Assembly: GCA_001661515.1 (NCBI GenBank)
Contig: LUVW01000016.1
Span: forward strand, 220,374-284,373
Direction of reading: 5' to 3'
DNA length: 64,000 nucleotides
Source of the DNA: Capniomyces stellatus
Taxonomy: Eukaryota > Kickxellomycota > Harpellomycetes > Harpellales > Legeriomycetaceae
Shown here: positions 1 through 14,310 of the stretch, piece after piece
Position numbering within the stretch: the stretch's first letter is position 1
Layout: each line of letters begins with the position of its first letter
The notes under the pieces: generated by a model
The model's input: only the letters and a program-made list of their open reading frames with translations
The model's database searches: none
What the model was told of the DNA's origin: nothing
Program-made: the position numbers and the translations under genes

Positions 1-1023
1 ATGTTTTTTAATACCTCTTTTTGAACACATACTCAAACCACGTTTGTTTTGTCTTATTCTACTCTATTACACTGTGGCTTATCTTGCCCCATCTCATGTT
101 ACCTGGTCCGATTATCTAGACAGAACCAAGTCTCACAACAAGACTAATATACGCACACCTGACTATTTGCGGCGATGAGCTGATTGTAGAGCAAAAAACA
201 GTAGATATTAGCTGATTGCCGGATTTAAATAAAGTAATAAACTCGATCATAGTATTTTGAAATGTAGTCCAAGTAGCGATTATTGACAAAGTAGCACACA
301 CTGGTCACCAACCACAAGTCACTCTCACTCAAAGGTTGCCAGCTTCATATCATTGGATGTTAACGGGGCCGCTTTGATTTATCTATTATTTTCACTATGG
401 CCATGTGATAATGCTGGTTGCTTTTTATGATATAATTGGCATTACCAGACAATTAGAATACTTTACAAACATAGTCCAAAGTTCCAGAAAATGTTGCTCT
501 TTACTCTTGTTTTATATCATAATGCCAGATAGCACACTGTGAAAATACTATGACTTTGAAGTACCTATTTCTATAGCGCTATACAGTTTTTTATGACAAT
601 GTTGCGACCTCCAGAAGACTTTAGACAGTATTTTCACTCTATTACCAAAATTTCAGGCCTGAAATCTAAAACCAAAATCTTCGATTTATTGATCAAACAA
701 ATAACCAATAGCTGTCCAATACAGTTTTTTTTACTGTACAACAATTTGGCATCGCACAGAGCCTTTTTTTTACTCCGGATCTGATATAGAGACTGCTACC
801 TTTGGTTTATTCACGATCTATCATTATTCTGACCTAGATACTATTGGAGTCCGTCCGAAGACCCAGAAACCACATCGGTTTTGGGTTCAAGATCCAAGCT
901 ATTACAGAGCAGAAGGTTTGAGCTTCTGATTGAATTGGGACTATGTTTGTTGTAAGGTGGCTGGGTTGATTCATTTTGTTTGATGCGGTTTCATTACTGC
1001 GTTGGACACTACAAGACCAATGC

Positions 1024-1092
1024 GTTGTAGAAATAGGTTTGTAGATTTATGGCTAGCTCTAACACAACTAGCCTCAGCCTAGGGTCTGTCTA
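1024..1092. repeat. Direct repeat, copy A
   Basis: This 69-bp block matches 1145-1213 with nine differences and no gap, about 87% identity by eye; the offset is 121 bp. Seven of the nine differences are transitions. The core contains GGCTAG, then TCTAACACAACTAG, so the CTAG motif occurs twice around a short loop. No open reading frame or known family was recognised. Confidence 0.8.
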
Positions 1093-1144
1093 CTATCTTC
1101 TCTCAATGGCAACACATTGCTTTGTACATGGTCCAAACTGAAGT

Positions 1145-1213
1145 GTTGTGGAAACAGGTTTGTGGATTTATGGCTAGTTCTAACACAACTAGTCACAGTC
1201 TAGGGACTATCTA
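1145..1213. repeat. Direct repeat, copy B
   Basis: Second copy of the block at 1024-1092. In this copy the core reads CTAGTTCTAACACAACTAG, a small imperfect inverted repeat (CTAGTT / AACTAG). The 52 bp between the copies are only weakly, if at all, alike to the flank of copy A. Confidence 0.8.
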
Positions 1214-1696
1214 TATTTTTCACTGGCCAATTCAAATTACTCAAAAAAATCCAAAAATTGACTTGAATGGTTGAAAAGGCTACTTTTGAAAATTCGCAGT
1301 AATTTATTTTATCTTGGAAATTTCACGCAAAGAAAAATCAGAACAAATTTGTCAAAAAGAATTCATATATTTGAGTTGGCTTTGACTTGCGATCTGTCGT
1401 AAACATAGGCTGATTTATAAAGGGCGCTGGTTAATTCACTATTCTAGTTTATTGACGAATAACTTAATTATTGAAGGTGGAAAATGGCCCACGTTTTAGG
1501 TAATAATAGCAAAAATGCCCTGTTACTATTATTTAATACTGGTATTGTTGAAAGTAGTGTAGGAGTTGCCGATGCAACGGTTTGAGGTCGATTTCAGTTA
1601 GTTTTGGATATTGTACCACCATCAATAATGAGATTTAAACAGTTGGGATTCAAGAAATAAATGAATTGGATAAAACGAATGAATTGAATAGAGGAG

Positions 1697-2422
1697 TTGC
1701 AAAACAGAGAAGACACCACCACAATCAAGCCATTCACACTAAATTTTGGGCCACAACATCCAGCAGCTCACGGAGTGTTGAGATTGATCATCGAGTTGGA
1801 TGGAGAGCTGATTACTCATTGTGATCCAAAAATTGGACTGCTTTATCGTGGAACTGAGAAGCTGGTGGAGTACAAAACGTACTTACAGGCACTTCCATAC
1901 ATAGATTGTTTGGATTATTGCTCAATGATGACCAAAGAGGATGTTTACTCGTTGGCGGTGGAGAAGCTGCTCAACATTGACATCCATGTTGGAGCCCGTG
2001 GCGAAACTTACGACAGATACATGATCCGCATGGAGGAAATGCGCCAAAGCATCCGCATTATCAAACAGTGCCTTGATCAGATGCCTCCCGATCTTCACAA
2101 GGTTAACGACTGGAAGATTTCCCCTCCCCCACGACACGCCATGAAAACTGATATGGAGGCCGTTATTCATCACTTTAAGCTGTTTTCAGAAGAGTACAAT
2201 GTTTCTGCTGGCGAAACATACACTGCCATCGAAGCTCCAAAGGGCGAAATGGGAATATTCATGATTTCTGATGGCGGAAGTCGACCATACAAATGCCATA
2301 TTCGTGCCCCAGGATTCTACCGTTTGGGAGGAATGCACAAGATGGCCGTTGGAAGTCTTGTTGCCGATTTAGTCGCAATCATTGGTACATGTGATTAAGT
2401 GTTTGGTGAGGTTGGTCGCTAA
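1697..2422 (+). pseudogene. Broken nuclear copy of complex I 49-kDa subunit (NDUFS2 / nuo-49)
   Basis: The translation starts at the conserved mature N-terminus ([20 protein letters not shown]) and follows the 49-kDa subunit through HGVLRLI, YRGTEKL and KTYLQALPY. After KLLNIDI it jumps straight to [19 protein letters not shown]. In intact family members these two blocks are separated by roughly 130 residues of the catalytic core, so a large in-frame deletion is inferred. The homologous frame ends in IIGTCD, then TAA (2396-2398), and the usual terminal residues continue after the stop as VFGEVGR to a second stop at 2420. No ATG or mitochondrial presequence is joined to the 5' end: an in-frame TGA lies at 1685. 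Conserved residues near the C-terminus have also drifted. The family subunit carries part of the quinone site of respiratory complex I in the mitochondrial inner membrane; this copy cannot do so. A missed 5' exon is possible but would not rescue the core. Confidence 0.85.
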
Positions 2423-3051
2423 TTGGTCATTTTTCTATTTTTCTATTTTTCTTTTTTTCCTTTACATTTTATTTTTTCCCTTATTCCCTTTTTTATTTTT
2501 CTTTCAATCCTAATAAAATAGACTATTTTTTTGTGTAAAACCTCTAGTATAAGTCAACTTTTCAACAAGAAAAAAATGAATTTTTTAAAACATCATCCTT
2601 TATCAACAATAACTTCCAATAATAACCAATTTAAAGATAGTTTACAAGGCCATTGCTCAAAATCAGATGGGATCTTGGCAAAATATAGGGGGAAATAAAT
2701 GAATATGATTCTATTCGCCCACAAATTGAAAAAAAGGTCAAGCATCTAACTTGGCAAATTGATATGACATTATTATGTACATCACATGAAATCAAACCTA
2801 TCTAAATTAACCCGCCAATTAATGTCTCGATATATTCTCTATCTCTTTAAAAAAAAAACATGGTAAACAATACCAACCAAATAGACTAAACGAATAAGTA
2901 TAAAAGCTAAGCTCAAAACTCAAAATCCCAATTCCTAAATTCAAATAATCCAACTTCACCAACTAAGACAGTAGATTAAAATAAAACAATCAACTAGTAC
3001 TCTATAATAACATATAATTTGTATAATAACTAAGCAGCCAGTATTATTGAC
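2423..3051. other. Intergenic region before the scramblase-like gene
   Basis: AT-rich DNA. It holds the presumed promoter of the downstream gene with a TATA-like element near 2898. I see nothing else. Confidence 0.6.
2898..2905 (+). promoter_or_regulatory. TATA-like element upstream of scramblase-like gene
   Basis: The sequence GTATAAAAGC lies about 150 bp before the ATG at 3052 in otherwise plain AT-rich DNA. Spacing fits a core promoter with a 5' leader of about 100 nt. AT-rich background makes chance occurrence possible. Confidence 0.35.
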
Positions 3052-3735
3052 ATGAGCAAAGTAATAGAACCTACTAGCCCGACAGGCCGTTTTTTATCTT
3101 ATGGCATAATACGAATTAGCAGGGTTAAAAAGACGTCAGAGGTCTTGTTTGGGCTTCCAACTGAAAATCAATATCATGTGTTTGACAGAAACGGCACTCT
3201 TATAGCGACCATAGTCGAAGACATGCGTAGTGGCACGAGCTTATTTTTTGGTGGAAGCAATCGAACCCTAAACTTTACAGTTAGAGACGCAGCCGGAACC
3301 AGTTTGTTTAAGATCCATAGACCTAACACGTTTTCAGATAATAGACTAACCGCCCTAACCATGGACGGAATCGATATTGGGTATTCTGATAGATCTATGG
3401 GGTTCGTTGGCGATTCTTACAAGTTAAGTGTGCGAGGCTCAAATCCATTCGCAGAGCTTAGTGCTGATAGATTTGACCGCTCGATAGATATTAAGCTAGG
3501 AAAAGGACCGGCTCTAGCAGTGGTTCAAAAGGTGTATATGTCTTTTGGGTCCGATTTTCTCTGCGATGAGGATCATTTTGAGCTCATAATGGATCAACGC
3601 TCAGTACGTACACTAAAGGGTGTTCATGCAAACAGCCAAGTACAGCCCCAGAGTCTAACATTGGAACAAAAAGCCGTGATTATTGGAAACGTAATATCCA
3701 TGGTTTATAATATCTACGATAGGAGCAGCGATTAA
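3052..3735 (+). CDS. Scramblase / LURP-one-related (tubby-like fold) protein
   Basis: A single-exon gene of 227 residues. The body has the alternating pattern of the scramblase and LOR families: YHVFDRNGTLIATIVED, then LNFTVRDAAGTSLFKIHRP, a second half with YKLSVRGSNPFAEL, and a hydrophobic C-terminal helix (KAVIIGNVISMVYNIYDR) where scramblases and tubby-like proteins have their terminal helix. In the family these proteins bind membranes or phosphoinositides; true lipid scrambling is proven for only some members. No signal peptide is visible. The N-terminal proline-rich, cysteine-rich region of animal phospholipid scramblases is absent, so a short LOR-type protein is as likely. ATG at 3052 is the first in frame and follows a plausible TATA element. 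Confidence 0.6.
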   Translation: MSKVIEPTSPTGRFLSYGIIRISRVKKTSEVLFGLPTENQYHVFDRNGTLIATIVEDMRSGTSLFFGGSNRTLNFTVRDAAGTSLFKIHRPNTFSDNRLTALTMDGIDIGYSDRSMGFVGDSYKLSVRGSNPFAELSADRFDRSIDIKLGKGPALAVVQKVYMSFGSDFLCDEDHFELIMDQRSVRTLKGVHANSQVQPQSLTLEQKAVIIGNVISMVYNIYDRSSD

Positions 3736-5102
3736 AAGTACAACGTGTGGTGTGTGGTGTATGCTTTAATTATAATTAGGGCTGAATCTCCAAGTTGAGA
3801 ACTAGTTGTAAAAATTTTTTTTTTAGTTTCCTATTATTTTCTCATTATTATTTTTTTCTTCTTCTAATATTATTCTGCTATGTACAATACGTTTATACCG
3901 TTGTTGGTCATATCTATGTATTATCAAATTACTCCGATTCAACCATTTATATTAATATAAAATGTGTTTTTAATCATGACTTTACTTGGCTTGGCTTTAC
4001 AGAAAACAAAATTTTGAGATATTCAGACTGCTGGAGACGATTTAATGCTTTTGTAAAATGAAGCGGTGCAGGACTGTTGAATAGCAATAACACTTTTGGC
4101 TTGGGAGAAAGATACTTCAGTATACGTTGTACTCGCTCCTTATATACACCCAGTCTGCAAGTAGAGGATTAAGCCAGCTCCAACATGTGTATGCCAAAAG
4201 CTCATAATCCTAACTATGCTGTTCAAAGACTATAGTTTAAGTGGAGCACAATTCAGTCATTTCTGTTCTTAGTGATTGTTTTGGTCTGAAAGCGCACAAT
4301 GACAATATCCAAGTACGACAGAAACATATTCTGGTATCCCGACTTTGACGGCGCAAGTTAAGCGAAACTGTCAACGAAAAGTGTATATAACGATCCTGTA
4401 CAGACCGGATTATTGTTTCGATAAATAAAAAGTGGTCGGAAATATTCAATAAAACAAATGGTCGAATTGATCTTTGTAAAATGAAAAAAAAAATATTTAG
4501 TGCTCAATAAATATATTTATTTATTTGGTGATGAAGAAGCTGAACCGAATTTAATTAGAAAAAACTTAAAATAAACAAATTCGACGAATTAGAGTGTAAA
4601 TCAGAAATGAATATCAGCATCTTCAAATCAAAACAATTGATTGTTGTTATTAGTGCCAATTAAAGTAATAGTAAACTAATAAAAAGGTAGGAATAAAAAC
4701 ATCGAGAGCTAAATTTCAATAAAAAGAAAAAACATCGAGCAAGAAATTACAAACAAAACAAACAATTTCGTAAATCATTAGTAGCAAAAAGAAGTGCAGT
4801 GATTAAAAAAGAGAAAAATAGTAAACACAAAGCACGACTGAAGTGAACTTGTTTTCCTTACTGTTTGCACTAACCAACTCTGAAGAAGAAAAAAAACTAA
4901 AGTAAAGTAAAGTAAAGCAAAGTAAAGCCATTTAAAAGCAAGGATAACTGTTTGACATTAAAGAGTTGTATCAACGGCATTGCTCTTTTTAGTTTTAATA
5001 AAATAGGAGATTATAATACTAGTATTTTGAGAAAAGTAAAGACACCGTCAACAAGAAATAGTAAAAAGTAAAATAAAGGCTGAACAAACAAGAATAGCAA
5101 AG
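3736..5102. other. Intergenic region and MCM3 leader
   Basis: AT-rich. Open frames at 3795-4061 (+) and 4237-4449 (-) have no supporting features. The last 200 bp before MCM3 are A-rich and hold a pentanucleotide repeat at 4898-4928. I see no ACGCGT (MluI cell-cycle box) in the proximal 600 bp. Confidence 0.55.
4898..4928 (+). repeat. (TAAAG)n microsatellite in MCM3 upstream region
   Basis: About five or six tandem TAAAG units with one variant (CAAAG), 175-205 bp before the MCM3 ATG. Probably leader or promoter sequence; no function can be read from it. Confidence 0.7.
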
Positions 5103-8109
<3,007 letters not shown>

Positions 8110-8120
<11 letters not shown>

Positions 8121-8543
8121 TTAATTTACTATACATTATTTAATTTTATTTGCTCCCATTATCCATTATCCATACTTTAATTCTGTTTTTATTACTAAGT
8201 TTTACACCTTTCTACCCACATATCTACATTTCTATATTTCTATATGCTGTTCGTTTAATGCTAATATATACATACAAATATTACCCATTATAATTGTTGA
8301 TTAACTCAACTATCCCATATTTTTATCACTGTCTGTTTATTCAAGCCTTTATTTACCAATATTGGTGCTAGTAATGTTAACAAAAGTAAAGCAATGCGAG
8401 TGTTTGTGTATGCGTGTATGTTTAATTACATTAATGTGTTTAAAAAGTAGTATTTAGCACCCGAGCTGTACTGCTCCATATTATTTGTTGGCGCTGTTGG
8501 CTGGAAGTGTTTGGTTGTATCGTTTTTCTATTGTATCGTTTTT
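8110..8543. other. Convergent intergenic region between MCM3 and PITH gene
   Basis: AT-rich 3' flanks of two converging genes. No gene or stable structure seen. Confidence 0.6.
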
Positions 8544-9433
8544 CTATTGTATCGAGTGTGACATGTATCCTATTTTGGTTTTGGTCTTGTGGTCCGACAT
8601 ATTTGGCTTCGCTTCATATATTGCAACCACCGGTTTGTCGACAAGCTATTGCATACACAGTAACAGAAATACTTGCTTTTAAAACGATTGTAGAAACAAC
8701 ATTGTCATACTTTCAAAACTCGATAATTGACAACAGTTATAACACCAGCTATAACCTGTTAATAGAATTAAAAGTGTTTTTCGCATCTACGGCCATAGGC
8801 ACTGCTTACCTCTATCCAATCTCCACAAAACCCAATGTAATAGACCGTAGTTACATCACTGCCGAAATTCGAAGGAAAATACAGATTCACATTTCGCACG
8901 TTTCCAAACTTGGAAACCCTGGTAAAGTACTCCACAGGTTCATTGTGGCCTTCGACAAGATCAAACTCCTGCGCGACTGTCATTTCATCAACATTGTCAA
9001 AATCCACATCATCTCTGTTAACAACCACCTTCATTTTGCTTGGACTCGAACTCGTAGTTCCTCCCCAAACCAGAATGCTTTTGATCTTTACAACTGCATT
9101 AAAGGGAATATGTAAAATCAACTCCTCATCACAGTCACTAGTAACATATTCCGTTTCGTTTAATCGCTTGTCGTATGGCTTGATCACCAACTTTCCACTA
9201 TCCGCCACCAACTCATTTAAACAGGTTACTTTTTCTATATCCACTTGCTTGTACAACGAATTTAATATTGCAGGTACCAAATCATGTTCATGCGCATGAT
9301 CTTCGCAACCTCCACCGCCTAACCCATGCTCGTGTGAATGTCCATGCGAATGTCCATGTGGATGTGATTTGTCGTTGTTACTACCTTGACTATTAGATTT
9401 GCCTGAATCTGAATTTTTATTGTTTGAATCCAT
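8544..9433 (-). CDS. PITH-domain protein with His-rich N-terminus
   Basis: Two exons on the minus strand, 9433..8810 and 8645..8544, with a 164-nt intron (GTAAGC...AATAG, phase 0), giving 241 residues. Without splicing the frame would end soon after GDWIE; splicing restores the family C-terminus (LVDKPVVAIYEAKPNMSDHK). The PITH fold is a beta-sandwich that in thioredoxin-like 1 binds the proteasome; stand-alone PITH proteins such as human PITHD1 are small cytosolic or nuclear proteins with poorly known roles, PITHD1 also being proteasome-linked. Seen here: a disordered start, then HPHGHSHGHSHEHG and CEDHAHEH (about residues 24-50), then the PITH core with LILHIPFNAVVKIKSILVWG and VNLYFPSNFGSDVTTVYYIGFCGDW. 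The CxxHxHEH stretch could bind Zn, Ni or Cu, which is inference. No thioredoxin domain precedes the PITH domain. Confidence 0.9.
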
Positions 9434-12400
9434 TTTGTTCTTTGTTTTTTTTTCTTCTGAAATCTTGAAAACAATAAAAAAGAGGTAGTTTTAATTTAAA
9501 GTTTATTTCAGATATTTTTTTGTTTTCACTTTTATTTAATTTATTGGTTGTTGTGCTTGAATTTTTTGGTCTTTTGCAATTATTTTGGCATTTAATCATG
9601 CTTTATTATATTTCTGCATCAACAGATTTGATCCAACCTGTTCTACTGCAGCACATTGCATCGTACAACATTGCATTACTTTGGTATACACACTACAAGA
9701 TATCATATCCAGACCATGTTGTTTACTATACTTTGCCGCTAGTCCAAGCTTATCACAAATTTTCTGACTTTACTAGACCAAAGTTAAAAGAATGGTCAGT
9801 GATACTTATTTTGTCAGACTCGGTTCTTCATACCAAACTAGACAACATTATAAAAGCGCCACAACAAGTTAAACACAATTTAAATAGTACTGAACATCTC
9901 ACCAAACTACCAACTCTTCCAACTTTCTGTTGAGGTAAATGGTAAAGACATGAATATCCTCACAAGGAACATTTTGACTCTGACTTTATTAAACACTCAT
10001 CGATGAGGTCTGATCACTAGATTTGAATTTGTTGGATTGCTTATGTCTTGGTGTAATCAATCTTCCTTATTGGAGTTTTAATTAATCTTTCGCCTTTCAA
10101 TTAAACAAAAAGGTTTACAATGCAATCATTTTGCTTTCGGCGAATTAAGATATTCACTGATCATATTATACGCGAATCTTTAAAACAAAGAGTCAAGTAC
10201 TTATGACAGTTTAATGGATAAAAAACCCCGTCTCTGCAAGATGTTTAAATCAACTATAACATTTGAGGCCAATAGTTTTGAGTTAGCTTGTTTCTTTTTT
10301 TCATTTGACTGCGACTTGGTCTTTGCTAATTCCCGTAAAATCATCCTAAGTGGCTATTTTAATTGAACAAAAATAAAGATAAGCAAATTGGCAAATTGGC
10401 AAAACAAACGCTTTTCAAGTTTAAGGGGTGCTAATTTTTTATTTTACTTTTATTTTGAATTCCAACTCTATTTCTCCTAGACTATGAGTTTTAAAACTAA
10501 AAACAGAATATGAAACAGTAGAATTAGAATTCCTTTTTTAAGATCTGGGTTCAGGAAAATAAGAATATTACTGATGTTGTTTATTTCGTGAATTAATTAA
10601 TTACCAAACTGCATTCAATAAAGACAGCTTCAAGGTATTTCTTGAAATAAAATGTCCTGCAATATACCCATTTAATCTGTTTAGCTTTATAGAGATGGTG
10701 CTTTTTTTAAACAAAAAAAATCCAAATATTTGGCCTTTGTCAAATACATAACTTTTAAAAGTCTGATTTGTACTTACGACCTGTTAACTTAATGGCAAGG
10801 TTATTTTGTATGACAGCATAATAACTAAGGCTGTTCTTTTTACACCACTTTATTTTACAGCGTTTTATTTCTATAAACCGAGGTGAATATCAAAGTAATA
10901 GTGGACTAGCTTACACATGTTGGAGTAAGTTGGTAGAAGCACACATTGTCTTTTTAGAGCCTAATGGCGTCAGGTTCCTTTGCTAATAAACTTTTCCTCA
11001 TATTTTATAGAAATGTTTAGGTAATATGGGTTGATGGTCAAGGGGGTAATACGCATGTACTAATCTACAATAAAAGTAATTGGATAGTAATCGAAGATTG
11101 CCTGTTTGAATAAATCATTACATATCAAGCTTACTTACTAATTAACGCGTTAAGAATTACATAAATGAGATAAGATAATAAAATTGAATTAAGTAATAAA
11201 ATAAAATAATAAAATAAAACTATTCCTAGCCACAGAAAGTAAAGAGTATGGTGATTCTGAAAAGGCATTGAAAAGTCAACTTGAGTTAGTTAAAAAAAAA
11301 AATTGAGGGAGTTGTGGACCATGCAGACTTAAAAGCAACTTCAATGAGCATGATACATTTCTATACTGCTACTTAAACCGTAATATGATACTCGTACAAT
11401 AAATGTACAGTTTATACATGTCAGTTCTTTTGAGACCAGTTTTGATGTTTTGTAAGGAAACTTTCCTAATATAAAGCTATTTGTTCGTGAAAGGAAAGGC
11501 AGTATATATTTTTTTTCGTATATAGTTTCACTGGTTAATTACAAAATTAACAATAAAATCAACGAACTGAGTTATAAAACTTCAATATTTGGCCATTTTT
11601 CTGTTTAAAGAGCTCAAAAAATGTACATTTTGTTGGGTGAGATTTGATCACGAGTAAATGGATTTTTTTCCCTTGATTATTTACGAGATCATGAGGGCGT
11701 AGTTACAACAATAAAATTACGTACACCTTTAACAAAACAATTAGAACGGTCGAGACAATAGGAACAGCAGAGACAATGTGAAAAATACGAATAATAGGGA
11801 TATTAAGAACAATATGCTACCGAGCATTGTTCGCTGTGTCGTGTACTGAACTGACTCAAGTACAATTTTTATGGGTTTTAATTGTAGATCACATTGTATG
11901 CTCATGTATTTTTATACAACGTGACTTTTTGGCTATTACCAACCATACTTTTTTTTAAAAACCAGATAAATACAGTTTAGCTGTAGCTTCAAAATATCAA
12001 TTCATATCCAGGAGGTCTTATGCCACATCCCATACAGTATTTCAAGTTGTACTGGTGGTTTTAATGTGTGTATGATGAATATGTTTACTTTGGCAAGGGT
12101 TTGGCATACCAGCAGTGCTAATATGGCCACAGCGGTGTATATATCAGTTTACAGCTAAGTGGGTTGTAGTTGCGACCTTAAATGATAGTAGTTAGTCATT
12201 TCTGCAGACACCAATTTAGCATTAAAAGTTGATTTCAAAAGGTGTTGAATTGGAATTTGTTATTACCAAAAACAGAAAAAGGACTGTAAATCGGCCTTGT
12301 ATATTATTGTAATGTTATAATATTGTACAGGCATTCGCATATTTTATTGGGTGAATTAATTAGGAATCTTTCGAAGACTCGTAAAGCAGTCGAATTAAAT

Positions 12401-14310
12401 CTAAAAAGCTCTCTCTGGTGCTAAAGGCTGTATAAACTTTGCAACGCATTACATCACATTACATTGCATAAAATCAAAATGGGACTATTGTTGCTGAAAA
12501 TCAGCTTTAATGAATCTTAAATTATTGTAAGAATAAAGAGGAAAAAAAAAGCAAACTAAAAGGTCGAATTGGAAAAGCCGAGTAAAAAAAAAGTAAATTA
12601 ACTAAAATTTAAAGAAATGGAGAAAAACAAAGTTTGTAAATGGCCAGATGTAGAGTTGGACAAGTGTTTAGCAAAAACAAATCAAAGTGTTTCCAAATCA
12701 CAAATCAACCTATTTTAGGTTGCGTTTGTTGTGAATGGTTGCTTTTTTGAGTAAAGCTATATTTTCCAATGGTGATTTCTGCGGGAGATTAAAAAAAGGA
12801 AAGGTGGTTGTAGCTCTTATCCATGCAGTGTAATTGGCGGGTATAAAAGTCAAAAGGTTAATCAAATTAAATAAACAGGAATACGTTTAGCAGTAAATAT
12901 TTTGAATTAAATCGTAAATAGCGAGCAACGCTGATTATTCGGTTTTTATTGGCCAAGATGTAGAAGCAAACATGATTAAGTTCAATCTGAATAACTGGGT
13001 TTGGGGAACATTTACTAAGTCTGCAGTTTCATTTTGCTGCCGTAAATAGTTATGAAGGTTATTTGGTGATAAAATAAAAATAGGTGACTTTTTTTATTGA
13101 ATTAGAAATAGGTGTTTTCTTTTTTTGAATCAAAAAGTTCAAATTAATCGACTTACATTTGCATTTGGTGCAAAAAGAAAAAAAAGCCTAACTCAATTTC
13201 TCTAACAACAACAATTGCTCGTATCACATGGAACACACCATTTTGGGATAAAGAAATACAGCTATTTGTAAATAGCTTCAATTGGCCAAAATTAGCAAAC
13301 AGTTACAGGAATGGCAAGGTCATGTAGTTTTGAAATAATATCGAAACCGGAGTTTAATACTTGGTAATTCGTCAATAAAGATGAAAAACTACTAGTCAGT
13401 TAAAAGTAAATCAAGTAAATGCAAAGCAATTTCAAATAAACCAAAATAAAATTTGTAGAAATTGGACAAAAGACATCCATGGTTGCGCTTTTCCAGTAAA
13501 TTTGTAATAGCAGTTGGTTTGAAACATCAGCAGCAAAACTCGATGAGGTAAACATCTAACCAAAATTAGTATTGATAATTTCAGTTCATGATTAAATTAC
13601 CCAAAACGATTGTTGAAAAAGAAATAATACCATTTGATTTGGCAGACGTAAAAGGAAGCCTGGTTATCCTATTAAAAGCCACGGCTATTAAAAGTGATGT
13701 TTAAAGTGACATGTTTGAAAATGTACAGTCGTATTTGGATTTGATACTACTCGCTCTGGTCTGTTCTGACTTTTTCCTTTTTCTTTTTTCCTTTTCGCTT
13801 TTCATATTTTATATTATTTTACATTTTATTGTTTTAATTTTTGTTGTTTTATTGTTTTATTTTTTATTGTTTTATTTTAAGTGACCAAGCTGGTGAAAGC
13901 TAGAGTGTTCTCGATAAAACAATAATTTTGTTGATTCACAGCAGTCCAGCGAATGCAAAGCTTAAGGGCTAATGATGGCGATGTTACTGTGTTCAATTTA
14001 GATTATGTAATCTCAATAAAATGGAATCTATTAAACAATGCCGAATAAATAAATGCTCACTGGAAAAAAGCAAAGTGATTAAAAAAAAAAATAAGAAAAG
14101 AAAAAGTGGCCAAGGTAAGGATTGAGAAAAGAAGGCAAATTAAACCATTTTGGAAATTAACTTAGACTGCATAAATACTTCGAGTGCGACGAAGTTCGAA
14201 ACTTTGATATTTTTTTTTTCTTCTCTGGAAAACAAGTAATAAAGAACACTTTTACTATCAATAATATTTATATCGTAGCAATACACAGCTAATTAATCAT
14301 CAATTAAAAA
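9434..14310. other. Gene-free stretch of 4.9 kb
   Basis: AT-rich DNA with no long open frame, no tRNA and no recognisable transposon ends or terminal repeats. A 137-codon frame at 9520-9933 (+) lies opposite the PITH promoter and has the leucine/phenylalanine bias of translated T-rich DNA. A perfect 12-bp palindrome TTAACGCGTTAA, containing ACGCGT, sits at 11142-11153. The last 100 bp should hold the promoter of the UNC93-like gene. A multi-exon gene of very short exons or an untranslated RNA cannot be excluded by eye. Confidence 0.5.

Larger units (their letters stand above)
1..1696. other. Intergenic region, no gene recognised
   Basis: AT-rich DNA upstream of the NDUFS2-like pseudogene. 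Short open frames exist here (for example around 116-301 and 593-784), but none has similarity, composition or length that supports a gene. The only structure I see is the pair of 69-bp direct repeats at 1024-1092 and 1145-1213. Confidence 0.6.

Noticed and set aside
593..784. 63-codon open frame on +
   Set aside because: Short, no similarity, composition of surrounding intergenic DNA.
3795..4061. 88-codon open frame downstream of the scramblase-like gene
   Set aside because: Phe/Leu/Tyr-rich product from T-rich DNA; begins in the 3' flank.
9520..9933. 137-codon frame upstream of the PITH gene on the other strand
   Set aside because: Starts in the PITH leader, no motif, T-rich translation; weak evidence at best.
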